A stretch of 33,247 bases of DNA from an uncultured Oscillospiraceae bacterium. GTDB taxonomy: Bacteria; Bacillota; Clostridia; Oscillospirales; Ruminococcaceae. Shown one piece after another: positions 1-6,742 of this stretch (position 1 is the first letter of the stretch; every line of letters begins with the position of its first letter). Both the position numbers and the translations under genes were made by a program. The stretch is taken from positions 1 through 33,247 of the forward strand of contig CAJTMU010000023.1 in assembly GCA_910577365.1 (NCBI GenBank). Reading direction: 5' to 3'. The notes beneath the pieces were generated by a model that did no database searches, was not told the origin of the DNA, and saw only the letters and a program-made list of their open reading frames with translations.

Positions 1-228
1 GGATGGACGCACCTCTTGTGCACCAGTTGTCACGCCAGTGGCACAGCTGGGCAGCTAAGTGCGGATCGGATAAACGCTGAAAGCATCTAAGCGTGAAGCC
101 GTCCTTAAGATAAGATATCCCATGCGTAAGCAGTAAGACCCCTTGTAGACTACGAGGTTGATAGGTTCAAGGTGTAAGCATGGTAACATGTTCAGCCAGC
201 GAATACTAATCGGTCGAGGGCTTAAACC
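1..228 (+). rRNA. 23S ribosomal RNA, 3' end (partial)
   Basis: The window opens inside the last domain of 23S rRNA. The conserved stretch with GGATAAACGCTGAAAGCATC (about 66-85) and the terminal CGAATACTAATCGGTCGAGG segment (200-219) are typical of the bacterial 23S 3' end. The 5' part lies outside the window. The exact 3' terminus is estimated, because the partner strand of the terminal helix is not visible. It is followed by 5S rRNA and two tRNAs, as in a normal rrn operon. Confidence 0.96.
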
Positions 229-285
229 TCAATTGGTTATGTCTTGCTCTTGTTTCGTTGTTCAGTTTTGAGAGTTTTCTCATTA

Positions 286-402
286 GTCGGTGCTTATGGC
301 AGTGAGGTCCCACCTGTTCCCTTTCCGAACACAGTAGTTAAGCTCACTCGCGTCGAAAATACTTGGCGGGCAACTGCCCGGGAAGATAGATCAGTGCCGG
401 CT
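286..402 (+). rRNA. rrf: 5S ribosomal RNA
   Basis: About 117 nt, the usual 5S length. The 5' arm GTCGGTGCT (286-294) pairs with AGTGCCGGC (393-401) to form helix I, allowing G-U pairs. The internal block CCGAACACAGTAGTTAAGCT is the conserved 5S loop B / helix III region. It lies 57 nt after the 23S end. The ends are set by the helix and may be off by one or two bases. Confidence 0.95.
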
Positions 403-406
403 TTAT

Positions 407-482
407 GCAGCTTTAGCTCAGTTGGTAGAGCAACTGACTCTTAATCAGTGGGTCCAGGGTTCGAGTCCCTGAAGCTGTACCA
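407..482 (+). tRNA. tRNA-Lys (anticodon CTT)
   Basis: A full cloverleaf can be drawn. The acceptor is GCAGCTT / AAGCTGT, and the D arm contains the AGCTCAGTTGGTAGAGC signature. The anticodon stem ACTGA/TCAGT encloses the loop CTCTTAA with anticodon CTT, reading AAG lysine codons. The T arm is CAGGG-TTCGAGT-CCCTG. CCA is encoded in the DNA (480-482). It begins 5 nt after 5S, so it is co-transcribed with the rRNA. Confidence 0.97.
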
Positions 483-485
483 AAT

Positions 486-515
486 ATTAAGGAATAGGGT
501 GACCTATTCCTTAAT
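486..515 (+). other. 13-bp hairpin in the spacer between two tRNAs
   Basis: ATTAAGGAATAGG (486-498) pairs perfectly with CCTATTCCTTAAT (503-515) around a GTGA loop, filling almost the whole spacer between tRNA-Lys and tRNA-Glu. No U-tract follows, so it does not look like a standard terminator. A processing stem for the tRNA precursor is a reasonable inference. Confidence 0.7.
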
Positions 516-520
516 TATAT

Positions 521-595
521 GGCTCGTTGGTCAAGCGGTTAAGACACCGGCCTCTCACGCCGGTAACGGGGGTTCGATTCCCCCACGAGTCACCA
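521..595 (+). tRNA. tRNA-Glu (anticodon CTC)
   Basis: Acceptor GGCTCGT / ACGAGTC plus discriminator A and encoded CCA (593-595). The D arm contains GGTCAAGCGGTTAAGAC. The anticodon stem CCGGC/GCCGG holds the loop CTCTCAC, anticodon CTC, reading GAG. The T arm is CGGGGGTTCGATTCCCCC-like. It is the last gene of the rrn-linked tRNA cluster and a terminator follows directly. Confidence 0.97.
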
Positions 596-601
596 AATTA
601 A

Positions 602-629
602 AATGTCTTCCGCATGGAAGGCATTTTTT
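602..629 (+). terminator. Rho-independent terminator of the rrn-tRNA operon
   Basis: AATGTCTTCC (602-611) pairs with GGAAGGCATT (616-625), with one G-U pair, around the loop GCAT. A T-run follows immediately. Position and form fit the end of the rRNA-tRNA transcript. Confidence 0.9.
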
Positions 630-788
630 GTTATAAAGTGAAAACTTCCATATATGCAGGGGACTATAATAGGCAGCTGCGAGTTGACATAAACGTAGCG
701 CCGCTAATCAGCACGCATACCCATTGAATTACATGAAATCTCCCCCGAAAACAGCGCTGGAGCGCCATATCGAGGGATAATTTTTTTC

Positions 789-848
789 TTATTTTTCTAT
801 GACGTACCTGTCAATCTCAAAGGCTGCGTAATCCTTGATGCTAACTGT
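789..848 (-). pseudogene. Possible gene remnant beside the tail-fibre-like gene
   Basis: On the minus strand this stretch reads TVSIKDYAAFEIDRYVIEK and then a TAA stop. The composition is protein-like, but there is no start codon and the frame is stopped directly upstream. It may be the C-terminal scrap of a phage-type gene that once followed the tail-fibre-like gene at 915-2003. The rest of 630-914 shows no gene, only an AT-rich stretch near 780-800 and short palindromes. The call rests on composition alone and is weak. Confidence 0.25.
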
Positions 849-914
849 TTAAAAGCGGTATGTACGCAAGTTAATATTGTGGGATCACATCAAAACACTT
901 CCTTAAAATTCCAT

Positions 915-2003
915 TTAATCAATGTCAGTACCACCTTCGTTTGGCTGGCAATCCAGCGAAAATTTGCAGATGTCTTCATCGGTGAGATATTCCGAGGACA
1001 TTTTCATTAGTGAAGCGGACTCATAATTTGGTCGGAAAGCGAAAACGGGCGAGAGTGACGCGGTCACTGTCTGAGACGTAGTGTAGTAAAATTTATTAAT
1101 TGAGCAGTTCAGATAAAAACCGTTTTCCAAAGAGTGCTGGGTGTAAGAAAGCACGTTGAGCGGGAACACTGCTGCTCCGCCTTCTCCACCGACAGTTATG
1201 CTTGTGGTGGGCGCGGGCGATTCCAAATAGCCGATTAAAGTGGGTCTTGTAAAGTCCGAAGCCCCCGTTCGTCCGTAAATCTCAGTTGACACGCGTATGT
1301 CGGTCAGCCCGAATTCGCTCAGCTCCGATAAAAATTCTGAACCCAAATTGTAAAAATAAATATACCTAATGTCGCTTGCGGTTTTTCCCAGTGCGGTAAT
1401 GGCAGAAATGTCAAAGGAAATGCTAAAGCGGATTAGCGCGCCATACAGATTTGCAGATAGTCCAACAAATGACTTCTCGTCCTCCATATTGAGCCATGTG
1501 CTATCCGTAAAGCCTATTCCCACATAGCAGTAAGATCTTTTTGTTATAAACTCAGGATATTTTCGGACATTCAGCAACTGCTGCTCCAAAGCACTTATAT
1601 CCGATGTGTTTACTGTTATTTTTTTCGTTAGGGCAGTGGCTTTGCTGTCCGTGTATTTTTTTGCATTGCTCAGAGCAGCCTCGTCTTGAGTATCGACGTA
1701 TTCCTTCAGCTCGCCGCCGTCTTCATCCGAAGCCGACGGCACACTAAAATTTACTTCTGCGTTCGTTCCGGTCAGCTCAACCCTGCCGCCGCTGCCAAGC
1801 AAGTACACCGTGCCGTTTGCATCGGGCAAGCCTCGGGAGGCTCCCGAATTTATTTCTATCACACCGTCTGCGTATGGCTCTATTCCCGCTCTCGTCGACG
1901 CGTACAGCGGGGAATCTGTATTGTTTACTATAAGTGCGTTTAAGCCGCCCAACTTTTTCACACAAAGCTCAGCGCCCGTTAATGTTACCGTTTTTGTTGC
2001 CAT
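915..2003 (-). CDS. Phage tail-fibre / baseplate-like structural protein (orphan)
   Basis: 362 residues, no signal peptide or membrane segment. Residues 1-90 (KTVTLTGAELCVKKLGG, then NNTDSPLYAS and NGTVYLLGSGGRVELTG) resemble the N-terminal attachment domain that recurs in structural proteins of Firmicutes prophages. Residues about 95-140 (EYVDTQDEAALSNAKKYTDS...) look like a short coiled coil, as in tail-fibre shafts. The C-terminal 220 residues are rich in Ser, Thr, Tyr and Phe and would be the receptor-facing part; I do not recognise a family there. It starts with ATG after the SD-like AAGGAGAC. No other phage gene is visible nearby, so it is either a cargo gene or the last piece of a decayed prophage beside a tRNA cluster. 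The product class is inferred; the reading frame is convincing. Confidence 0.65.
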   Translation of the reverse strand: MATKTVTLTGAELCVKKLGGLNALIVNNTDSPLYASTRAGIEPYADGVIEINSGASRGLPDANGTVYLLGSGGRVELTGTNAEVNFSVPSASDEDGGELKEYVDTQDEAALSNAKKYTDSKATALTKKITVNTSDISALEQQLLNVRKYPEFITKRSYCYVGIGFTDSTWLNMEDEKSFVGLSANLYGALIRFSISFDISAITALGKTASDIRYIYFYNLGSEFLSELSEFGLTDIRVSTEIYGRTGASDFTRPTLIGYLESPAPTTSITVGGEGGAAVFPLNVLSYTQHSLENGFYLNCSINKFYYTTSQTVTASLSPVFAFRPNYESASLMKMSSEYLTDEDICKFSLDCQPNEGGTDID

Positions 2004-2110
2004 ATTTTTGTCTCCTTATTTTTATTTCGGGGAATGTTTCCCTGAAATAGCATACATCGTTTTGCACTGCATTTTACTGCACACTTTTTTTCCGAGAAAA
2101 TATTGGCTAC

Positions 2111-2215
2111 TTTGAAAATACATGTAGCATTGTATGTACTTCAAAAAATTTCAATAAGGTTATACATGAAATCTGTTGAAAGATAGGTGTCGAGCATTAA
2201 TCCGAACATACTCTG
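2111..2215. repeat. Diverged ~105-bp dispersed repeat, copy 1
   Basis: It aligns by eye with 14428-14531. Shared blocks in the same order are GTATGTACTTC (2131-2141), AAAATTTC/AGTTTTCG, GTTAT, CTG-TGAAAGA and TTAATCCGAACAT/TTAATGCGGACAT. Both copies lie about 100-200 bp upstream of a minus-strand gene. No coding frame spans it. The remainder of 2004-2390 shows no gene: it is AT-rich, and the open frame at 2280-2462 has no SD and no recognisable product. Confidence 0.5.
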
Positions 2216-2390
2216 GTATATAAGTCAGATTCATTAAAGAGCTTCAATGCCGTTTTAAAGCCGCCCGCAAATATCTCTTTTGACTCAAATAACATTATTC
2301 TTGACGTTTATAAATAGTGTAAATAATAGCATATATTTACAAGAACGCATCATTAAATGCGATAGAAAAATCCGCATAACGGGGCTATGC

Positions 2391-2419
2391 TTGACTTATT
2401 TCATGCTATATGATATAAT
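2391..2419 (+). promoter_or_regulatory. Strong sigma-A-type promoter
   Basis: TTGACT (2391-2396), a 17-bp spacer, then TATAAT (2414-2419). The transcript would start near 2426 and run about 350 nt before the ComEA-like start codon at 2778. Nothing in 2426-2777 reads as a gene. It is either a long leader or a separate small RNA. A GCGGGA/TCCCGC pairing (about 2734-2769) lies just before the ComEA-like start. Confidence 0.55.
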
Positions 2420-2777
2420 TGATATATCAAAAAATTTTTATATCAGAGCTTGTTCAAATTAACGTTTAATGCTTGTTTTGGGTTAATGGAACATCGCTAA
2501 TAATAAGTCAATATATATTTGCGGGTTAAATGCAGCGGATTTATAAGCGGAGTCTTGTTATTAAGTATCACCGCGAAATCAATGCTCAGTGCTTTTTAGA
2601 CTCTTCCGCATTCAAATTGACATTCTCATTTTTGACTGGCGGCTTAACTTATTAAAGAGAAACAAGCTGGCAAATTACAAAAATCATTTGGAAGTTACCT
2701 ATCTTCAAGACTGATTTTCATCGAAGGGACTTAGGCGGGAAACAAAATGTAAATTTTTCAATGTCCCGCATATTAAA

Positions 2778-3125
2778 ATGAAGAATGATACTAAAATTAT
2801 TTTAAAGTTCTCTGTTAAGGCTCTCCTTGTAATGATTCTCACTGCAATGTCACTATACAACCTTCTACACGATACAAAGATATGCGTTAAAAGCGAAACA
2901 ATTTATTTTTCGGAAGATGCCAATAACTATGACTTCATTATAAATATAAACACTGCAAATATACGTGAGCTTCAAAAACTAAACGGGGTAGGTCGCATAA
3001 CCGCTCAGGCAATAATCGATTACCGTACCGAAAACGGCGAATTTACTTCAATTGATGAGCTTACAAATGTTAAGGGTATCGGTGATGCAAAGCTTGAAAA
3101 AATCAGGGATCATATTACAGTTTAA
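2778..3125 (+). CDS. ComEA-like helix-hairpin-helix DNA-binding protein
   Basis: 115 residues. Residues about 9-27 form one membrane segment (LKFSVKALLVMILTAMSLY), so the rest is probably outside the membrane. Residues about 53-113 carry the tandem helix-hairpin-helix unit of ComEA: ININTANIRELQKLNGVGR, then FTSIDELTNVKGIGDAKLEKI. In competence systems ComEA binds incoming double-stranded DNA at the membrane. This protein lacks the longer linker of Bacillus ComEA and stands alone, with no comEC next to it. The SD is weak; the ATG at 2778 is the only good start. A role in DNA uptake with the pilus genes at 27-32 kb is possible but only inferred. Confidence 0.8.
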   Translation: MKNDTKIILKFSVKALLVMILTAMSLYNLLHDTKICVKSETIYFSEDANNYDFIININTANIRELQKLNGVGRITAQAIIDYRTENGEFTSIDELTNVKGIGDAKLEKIRDHITV

Positions 3126-3260
3126 ATCGTTGATTTTCACTCGCTATTCCTTAGGCTCTGAAATAATCACAAATGTTTTCTGAGAACAGACAGAGAATAT
3201 TCAGCCACAGTTTCGCAACCATGTAAAATCAACCAACCTTTTAGTAAGCAGCAAAATGCA

Positions 3261-3295
3261 GAGGCGCATTATCCCGTTGCGGGATAATGCGCCTC
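3261..3295. terminator. 16-bp perfect hairpin between convergent genes
   Basis: GAGGCGCATTATCCCG (3261-3276) pairs without mismatch with CGGGATAATGCGCCTC (3280-3295) around TTG. It sits between the ComEA-like gene (plus) and rubredoxin (minus), where a two-way terminator would be expected. U-tracts are short on both strands (TTGAAAA on plus, TGCATTTTG on minus), so efficiency is uncertain. Confidence 0.7.
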
Positions 3296-3327
3296 TTGAA
3301 AAAGAATCATATTGTGCGATTTACAGC

Positions 3328-3483
3328 TTACGCTTCAGAAAATTGATCTTTACCCGCCGAGCATAATGGGCATTCAAAATCGTCGGGAAGATCCTCCCAT
3401 TTTGTACCGGGAGCAATGCCGCCCTCGGGGTATCCCTTTTCTTCGTCATACTCCCAACCGCAGAGATCGCATACATACTTCAT
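3328..3483 (-). CDS. Rubredoxin
   Basis: 51 residues: MKYVCDLCGWEY at the start and FECPLCSAGKDQF near the end. The two CxxC pairs (C5/C8 and C38/C41) bind one iron as in all rubredoxins, and the internal GGIAPGTKWEDLP is the family hallmark. Length is normal. The SD AAAGGTGAT (3490-3498 on the complement) is well placed. In anaerobes rubredoxin passes electrons to peroxide-, superoxide- or oxygen-reducing enzymes. It lies downstream of the hemerythrin gene on the same strand, with about 100 bp between, so it may share or follow that operon. Confidence 0.95.
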   Translation of the reverse strand: MKYVCDLCGWEYDEEKGYPEGGIAPGTKWEDLPDDFECPLCSAGKDQFSEA

Positions 3484-3586
3484 AAAATATCACCTTTCAA
3501 AATTTTAATATTTGAATTGCATTGTTGTGTTGAAACAATACAATTTCAATGCTTATAAATACCTGTTGTTTCAGCTGCCCGAGCTT

Positions 3587-3988
3587 TCATGATTGATTCA
3601 AAAACGCACCAAGCTTTTTATCCTCTGTTCGGATATGCGTAATAAGAATACTGATATGCCCGTTCAGCTTCGCCAGCTCCGCAATCGAGGGACCAGACAC
3701 AGATATTCCGGAAGTGATCTCACGAAGTGTCTGCTTGTACTTTTCGTGAAATGCTCTGTGGGGCGTAAATCCCGGATAGTTACTCTGCCGCTGAAGCTGC
3801 TCCTCATGCGAAAAATGACGATCCACATAATCGTTCAGAAATTTTATGGTTTCGTTCATGTGAACGCGACCGTTTCCCTCTCCGCAGGCATCCAACAGTT
3901 TGTTTACTGCTTGAATCAGTTCGCGGTGTTCCATATCAATAATTGAATTACCCGTTTCCAGGTCTTTTGTTAATTCGTATCTGCTCAT
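3587..3988 (-). CDS. Bacteriohemerythrin (non-heme diiron O2-binding protein)
   Basis: 133 residues from the ATG at 3988. That start has AGGAGG six bases upstream and overlaps the previous stop as ATGA; a TTG two codons earlier lies too close to the SD. All seven diiron ligands of hemerythrin can be placed: H21, H58, E62 (HFSHE), H77 and H81 (HRAFH), H118 and D123 (HIRTED). The family binds O2 reversibly and may sense or store oxygen or NO. The gene is translationally coupled to the NifX-like gene and lies in an operon led by an HxlR regulator. That points to a job in oxygen or nitrosative stress in an anaerobe. Confidence 0.93.
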   Translation of the reverse strand: MSRYELTKDLETGNSIIDMEHRELIQAVNKLLDACGEGNGRVHMNETIKFLNDYVDRHFSHEEQLQRQSNYPGFTPHRAFHEKYKQTLREITSGISVSGPSIAELAKLNGHISILITHIRTEDKKLGAFLNQS

Positions 3989-4398
3989 TGGCAACCTCCT
4001 CCGTTTCCAATGCAGCCATGCTTGTTTTCTCCGCAGCTATGTCCTGCACATTGATGTCCATGTCCGTGATGGCTGCATTGTATATCCGCATTAAATTTAA
4101 GATTACCCGCAAGCAAATCATTTACTGCTTTGTCCACGCTGCCTGACACGCCGCCGTAAAGACGAATTCCAACCTCAGCGAGCGCAGTCTGAGCACCTGC
4201 ACCGATACCGCCGCAAATCAAAGCATCAACCTTCATCTCAGACAGCAGTCCAGCTAAAGCTCCGTGACCGCTTCCGTTTGTATTGACAATATTTGTCACG
4301 GCAATTTTTCCGTTCTCAACATCATAGAGCTTAAATTGCTCCGTGTGTCCGAAATGCTGAAACACATTTCCATTTTCATATGTTACCGCAATTCTCAT
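3985..4398 (-). CDS. NifX/NifB-type iron-molybdenum-cofactor-binding family protein with His/Cys-rich tail
   Basis: 137 residues. Residues 1-102 match the dinitrogenase iron-molybdenum cofactor-binding fold (PF02579 type): MRIAVTYENGNVFQHFGHT, then VDALICGGIGAGAQTALAEVGIRLYGG in part, then AVNDLLAGNL. Outside nitrogen fixers these small proteins are thought to carry or assemble Fe-S or other metal clusters. Residues 106-137 form a tail rich in His, Cys and Gly (CSHHGHGHQC, GHSCGENKHGC) that looks like an extra metal-binding segment. The SD AAAGGA is seven bases before the ATG. It lies 36 bp after hxlR and overlaps hemerythrin by 4 nt. No nif genes are present, so nitrogen fixation is not implied. 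Confidence 0.85.
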   Translation of the reverse strand: MRIAVTYENGNVFQHFGHTEQFKLYDVENGKIAVTNIVNTNGSGHGALAGLLSEMKVDALICGGIGAGAQTALAEVGIRLYGGVSGSVDKAVNDLLAGNLKFNADIQCSHHGHGHQCAGHSCGENKHGCIGNGGGCQ

Positions 4399-4434
4399 AG
4401 TTCTATCCTTTCTGTCAATATAATTTTGCCTGTT

Positions 4435-4845
4435 CTACACCTTTAAAAACTCACCCTGATCATTTTTACTGCCATTATAGCCGCACTTTTGACATTGCGG
4501 CATCGTGTTTTCCGCATCATCTTTATGATACGCTCCCGACCAGCGGCAGATGCCCTGCAATATCGGCACTACCGACGCACCCTTCTCAGTAAGTGAATAT
4601 TCAACCTTTGGCGGAACTTCGTCATAGGATTTTCGGTTTATGATTTCGCTCTTTATCAGCGATTTAAGCGATGACGCCAAAACAGCATCAGTAATATCGG
4701 TCAATTCACGCCGCAGTTCACTATACCTCAGTGTCACCTTGGCGGCAAGCACACAAATAATCCTGCAATTCCACTTGCCCCCGAACACGCCCAGACCATA
4801 TTCCAAAGGACACCGTATATCCTTGTCCAGTTTGGGTTTATACAC
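4435..4845 (-). CDS. HxlR-family winged-helix transcriptional regulator
   Basis: 136 residues, start GTG at 4845 after GGGGTGG. The family pattern is clear: RCPLEYGLGVFGGKWNCRI (C12 at the usual redox-sensing position), RYSELRRELTDIT, then VPPKVEYSLTEKG. HxlR proteins bind DNA as dimers, and several sense electrophiles or disulfide stress through the N-terminal cysteine. The C-terminus has an extra CxxC (PQCQKCGY) that could bind a metal or react with thiols. It is the first gene of the NifX-like/hemerythrin operon and probably controls it. Confidence 0.92.
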   Translation of the reverse strand: MYKPKLDKDIRCPLEYGLGVFGGKWNCRIICVLAAKVTLRYSELRRELTDITDAVLASSLKSLIKSEIINRKSYDEVPPKVEYSLTEKGASVVPILQGICRWSGAYHKDDAENTMPQCQKCGYNGSKNDQGEFLKV

Positions 4846-4875
4846 TTAACCACCCCGAAAAATATTTCTTTCTAT

Positions 4876-4904
4876 ATTATACATCTGTATTGAGGAAAAA
4901 GCAA
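4876..4904 (-). promoter_or_regulatory. Sigma-A promoter of the hxlR operon
   Basis: On the minus strand: TTGCTT (4904-4899), a 17-bp spacer and TATAAT (4881-4876). The start codon of the HxlR gene lies about 30 bases downstream, so transcription would give a very short leader. Confidence 0.65.
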
Positions 4905-5536
4905 GATACTATTAAAAATATTAGTGTCAAAAAACGAACACAGATTTAAATATTTGTGATGCTCCATTTCCGGAGTATGCGTAAACCGAATCGATAGCAA
5001 TAATATTTAAGACGCCGGTTTTATAAAATTTATAGATTGGCATAATTTTGCATAATAAAGTTAAAAACTTGTTTTCATATACTTAAGTGCTTGTCGAAGA
5101 GAAATTTTCTCGAGAATATGGAAAAGTGATTATTACATATCGTATATACAAGCTCGACACAGTCAGCCCGCATAGGAGCTTTAATGTTGTTATTGTGAAA
5201 ATTTACTGTGAGGAAAGCATTAAGCGTCTATGATAACAGATATATTTCCTGACTTATAAACTTAAAACAATAAAATGTCAAATTAATAATGAATAACCGC
5301 TGACTCAAAGACCTTGTTTGGGTCAAAATCAACTTGGCATGCCGCATGTGCTGCCAAATTTGCTCACAGACTTACAGACTTGCTTCTTCGGCACTTCATT
5401 AAGCTGCGGCGCATCATGTCAATTTGAACCTTTTAAGTCGGTTTAAAGAGGTGTTTAAATTCAACATGTTTATAATTGAGCGTATACAGTATAACTTTTA
5501 ATCATTTAAAATCAAATGCCTAAAGCAATATGCTCT
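4905..5536. other. Gene-free AT-rich intergenic region
   Basis: No open frame with a start and SD was found. A short palindrome GAGAAATTTTCTC lies near 5099-5111. The stretch around 5134-5190 (ATTATTACATATCGTATATAC, then TCGACA) weakly resembles the dispersed repeat at 2111 and 14428. On the minus strand about 5280-5430 reads in protein-like pieces in two frames (for example AAHAACQVDFDPNKVFESA), which may be debris of a lost gene. None of this is firm. Confidence 0.35.
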
Positions 5537-5551
5537 TTGTGATTTAGTCAC
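5537..5551. promoter_or_regulatory. Candidate Crp/Fnr-type operator upstream of the ferredoxin gene
   Basis: TTGTGATTTAGTCAC contains the dyad GTGA-N5-TCAC, close to the Crp/Fnr half-site TGTGA. It lies about 55 bp before the ferredoxin start. A Crp/Fnr regulator is encoded in the same redox block (6731-7405). The half-sites are one base closer than in the classical N6 site, so this is only a candidate. Confidence 0.35.
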
Positions 5552-5569
5552 TGAAATGTAACGGTTTTT

Positions 5570-5596
5570 CCTGTATACTTGTAAATACAGGAGGGG
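5570..5596 (+). promoter_or_regulatory. Hairpin overlapping the ferredoxin ribosome binding site
   Basis: CCTGTAT (5570-5576) pairs with ATACAGG (5585-5591), loop ACTTGTAA. The 3' arm covers the first bases of the SD AGGAGGGG (5589-5596). The same dyad could instead be a protein-binding site, since TATACT inside it could act as a -10 box. Confidence 0.4.
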
Positions 5597-5603
5597 ATAT
5601 AAT

Positions 5604-5801
5604 ATGCCAAAAAGAAAAGCGTCGGTCAGCGTCCGCGAGTGCGTGGCATGTGGGTGCTGCATGAAGGTATGTCCAAGAAATGCCATTACCGTTCCAAAAG
5701 GTATTTACGCCGAAATTAATCCGGAACTGTGCGTAGGCTGCGGAAAATGCGCAAAAGAATGTCCGGCAGGCGTTATAACATTGGAGGTGACGGAACAGTG
5801 A
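5604..5801 (+). CDS. 2[4Fe-4S] ferredoxin
   Basis: 65 residues with two clostridial-type cluster motifs: C13-C16-C19-C23P (CVACGCCMKVCP, with an extra Cys at 18) and C43-C46-C49-C53P (CVGCGKCAKECP). It carries electrons in the cytoplasm at low potential. A strong SD, AGGAGGGG, precedes the ATG by seven bases. Its stop overlaps the start of the membrane Fe-S protein by 4 nt (GTGA), so the two are made together and probably work as a pair, with the ferredoxin as the soluble partner. Confidence 0.95.
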   Translation: MPKRKASVSVRECVACGCCMKVCPRNAITVPKGIYAEINPELCVGCGKCAKECPAGVITLEVTEQ

Positions 5802-6388
5802 AGCAAAAGAAAAGGTGGTATGATTTTCTTTGGATATTTTCTCTTACCTATTTGATTCTGGGATTTTTCAACATATTGTTCGCATGGCTCGGACTGCTTT
5901 GCTTTTTTATCCCGATCATAATTTCTGTGGCAAAAGGCAATAAGGCTTACTGTAACAAATACTGCGGCAGGGGACAGCTGTTTGCCCTTGTGGGAGGAAA
6001 AATCGGATTGTCACGCAAAAAGGACGTTCCTAAATGGATGAAATCGAAATATTTCCGGTACGGATTTCTAATTTTCTTCTTTGCGATGTTTTTTATAATG
6101 CTTTGGAACACCTATCTGGTATTCGCCGGCACAAGGGAATTGAGCCAGACGGTAAAACTGCTTTGGGCATTCAAGCTGCCGTGGCACTGGGCTTATCACG
6201 GGACTCTGTTCTCACCCGGGGTGGCGCAATTCGCTTTCGGCTTTTACAGCGTAATGCTTACGTCTACCATTCTGGGATTTATCACCATGATTTTTTTCAA
6301 GCCGCGTTCGTGGTGCGTCTACTGCCCGATGGGAACAATGACCCAGCTGATATGCAAAGCAAAAAATATTTCCGCGTCAAAAAAATAA
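5798..6388 (+). CDS. Polytopic membrane Fe-S protein (NapH/YccM-like 4Fe-4S binding)
   Basis: 196 residues from the GTG at 5798, which has GGAGGTGA seven bases upstream and overlaps the ferredoxin stop. Longer open-frame versions run through the ferredoxin gene and are not credible. Hydrophobic segments lie at about 10-46, 88-110 and 143-167. Cys-rich loops at the membrane edge are C52-x3-C56-GRGQ and C173-x2-C176-PMG with C186. The GRGQ and CPMG signatures are those of the Fer4_5 family found in NapH, NosR and CcoG relatives, which pass electrons across or along the membrane. With the ferredoxin before it and thioredoxin after it, an electron relay to thiol or peroxide reduction is a fair inference. 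The electron donor is unknown. Confidence 0.82.
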   Translation: MKQKKRWYDFLWIFSLTYLILGFFNILFAWLGLLCFFIPIIISVAKGNKAYCNKYCGRGQLFALVGGKIGLSRKKDVPKWMKSKYFRYGFLIFFFAMFFIMLWNTYLVFAGTRELSQTVKLLWAFKLPWHWAYHGTLFSPGVAQFAFGFYSVMLTSTILGFITMIFFKPRSWCVYCPMGTMTQLICKAKNISASKK

Positions 6389-6433
6389 AACAGGGTATAC
6401 TAATAACACATATAAAAGAAAGGAATTATGATT

Positions 6434-6742
6434 ATGTCAGTTTTAAATGTAAACAAAGGAAACTTTGATTCTGTAAAAACCAGCGATAAAACGGTTCTTC
6501 TTGATTTCTACGCCGATTGGTGCGGTCCATGCCGCATGGTATCACCTTTGGTGGACGAGATAGCGGAAGAAAATCCGCAGTATCTGGTGGGAAAAATTAA
6601 TGTTACCGACGAACCGGAGCTGGCGCAGGCGTTCGGCGTGGCAAGCATTCCAACACTGGTTGTTATGAAGAACGGAAAGATCGTAAATCAGGCATCTGGA
6701 GCAAGACCGAAACCACAGATTCTTGCCATGTTAGAGGGTTAA
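6434..6742 (+). CDS. trxA: Thioredoxin
   Basis: 102 residues (MSVLNVNKGNF...). The active site W29-C30-G31-P32-C33 and the later cis-proline segment (GVASIPTLVVMKNG) are intact, so this is a functional dithiol-disulfide reductase of normal length. Two in-frame ATGs exist, at 6428 and 6434. The SD AAAGGA at 6419-6424 is about nine bases from 6434 and only three from 6428, so the later one is preferred. It follows the membrane Fe-S gene by 45 bp on the same strand and overlaps the 3' end of the convergent Crp/Fnr gene by 12 bp. The reductase is encoded nearby at 7604. Confidence 0.95.
   Translation: MSVLNVNKGNFDSVKTSDKTVLLDFYADWCGPCRMVSPLVDEIAEENPQYLVGKINVTDEPELAQAFGVASIPTLVVMKNGKIVNQASGARPKPQILAMLEG

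Noticed and set aside
244..636. Short open frames over the 5S rRNA and tRNA genes
   Set aside because: They overlap clear 5S and tRNA structures and have no SD.
630..914. Prophage attachment site next to tRNA-Glu
   Set aside because: No repeat of the tRNA-Glu 3' end and no integrase gene could be found in the window.
2280..2462. 60-codon open frame in the AT-rich spacer
   Set aside because: No SD, no protein-like pattern, and a strong promoter lies inside it.
3985..4398. Evidence for nitrogen fixation
   Set aside because: NifX/NifB-type small proteins are widespread in non-fixing anaerobes, and no nifHDK or nifB gene is present.
5729..5797. Longer N-terminus for the membrane Fe-S protein
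   Set aside because: It would lie inside the ferredoxin gene in another frame; the GTG at 5798 has an ideal SD and a 4-nt coupled overlap.
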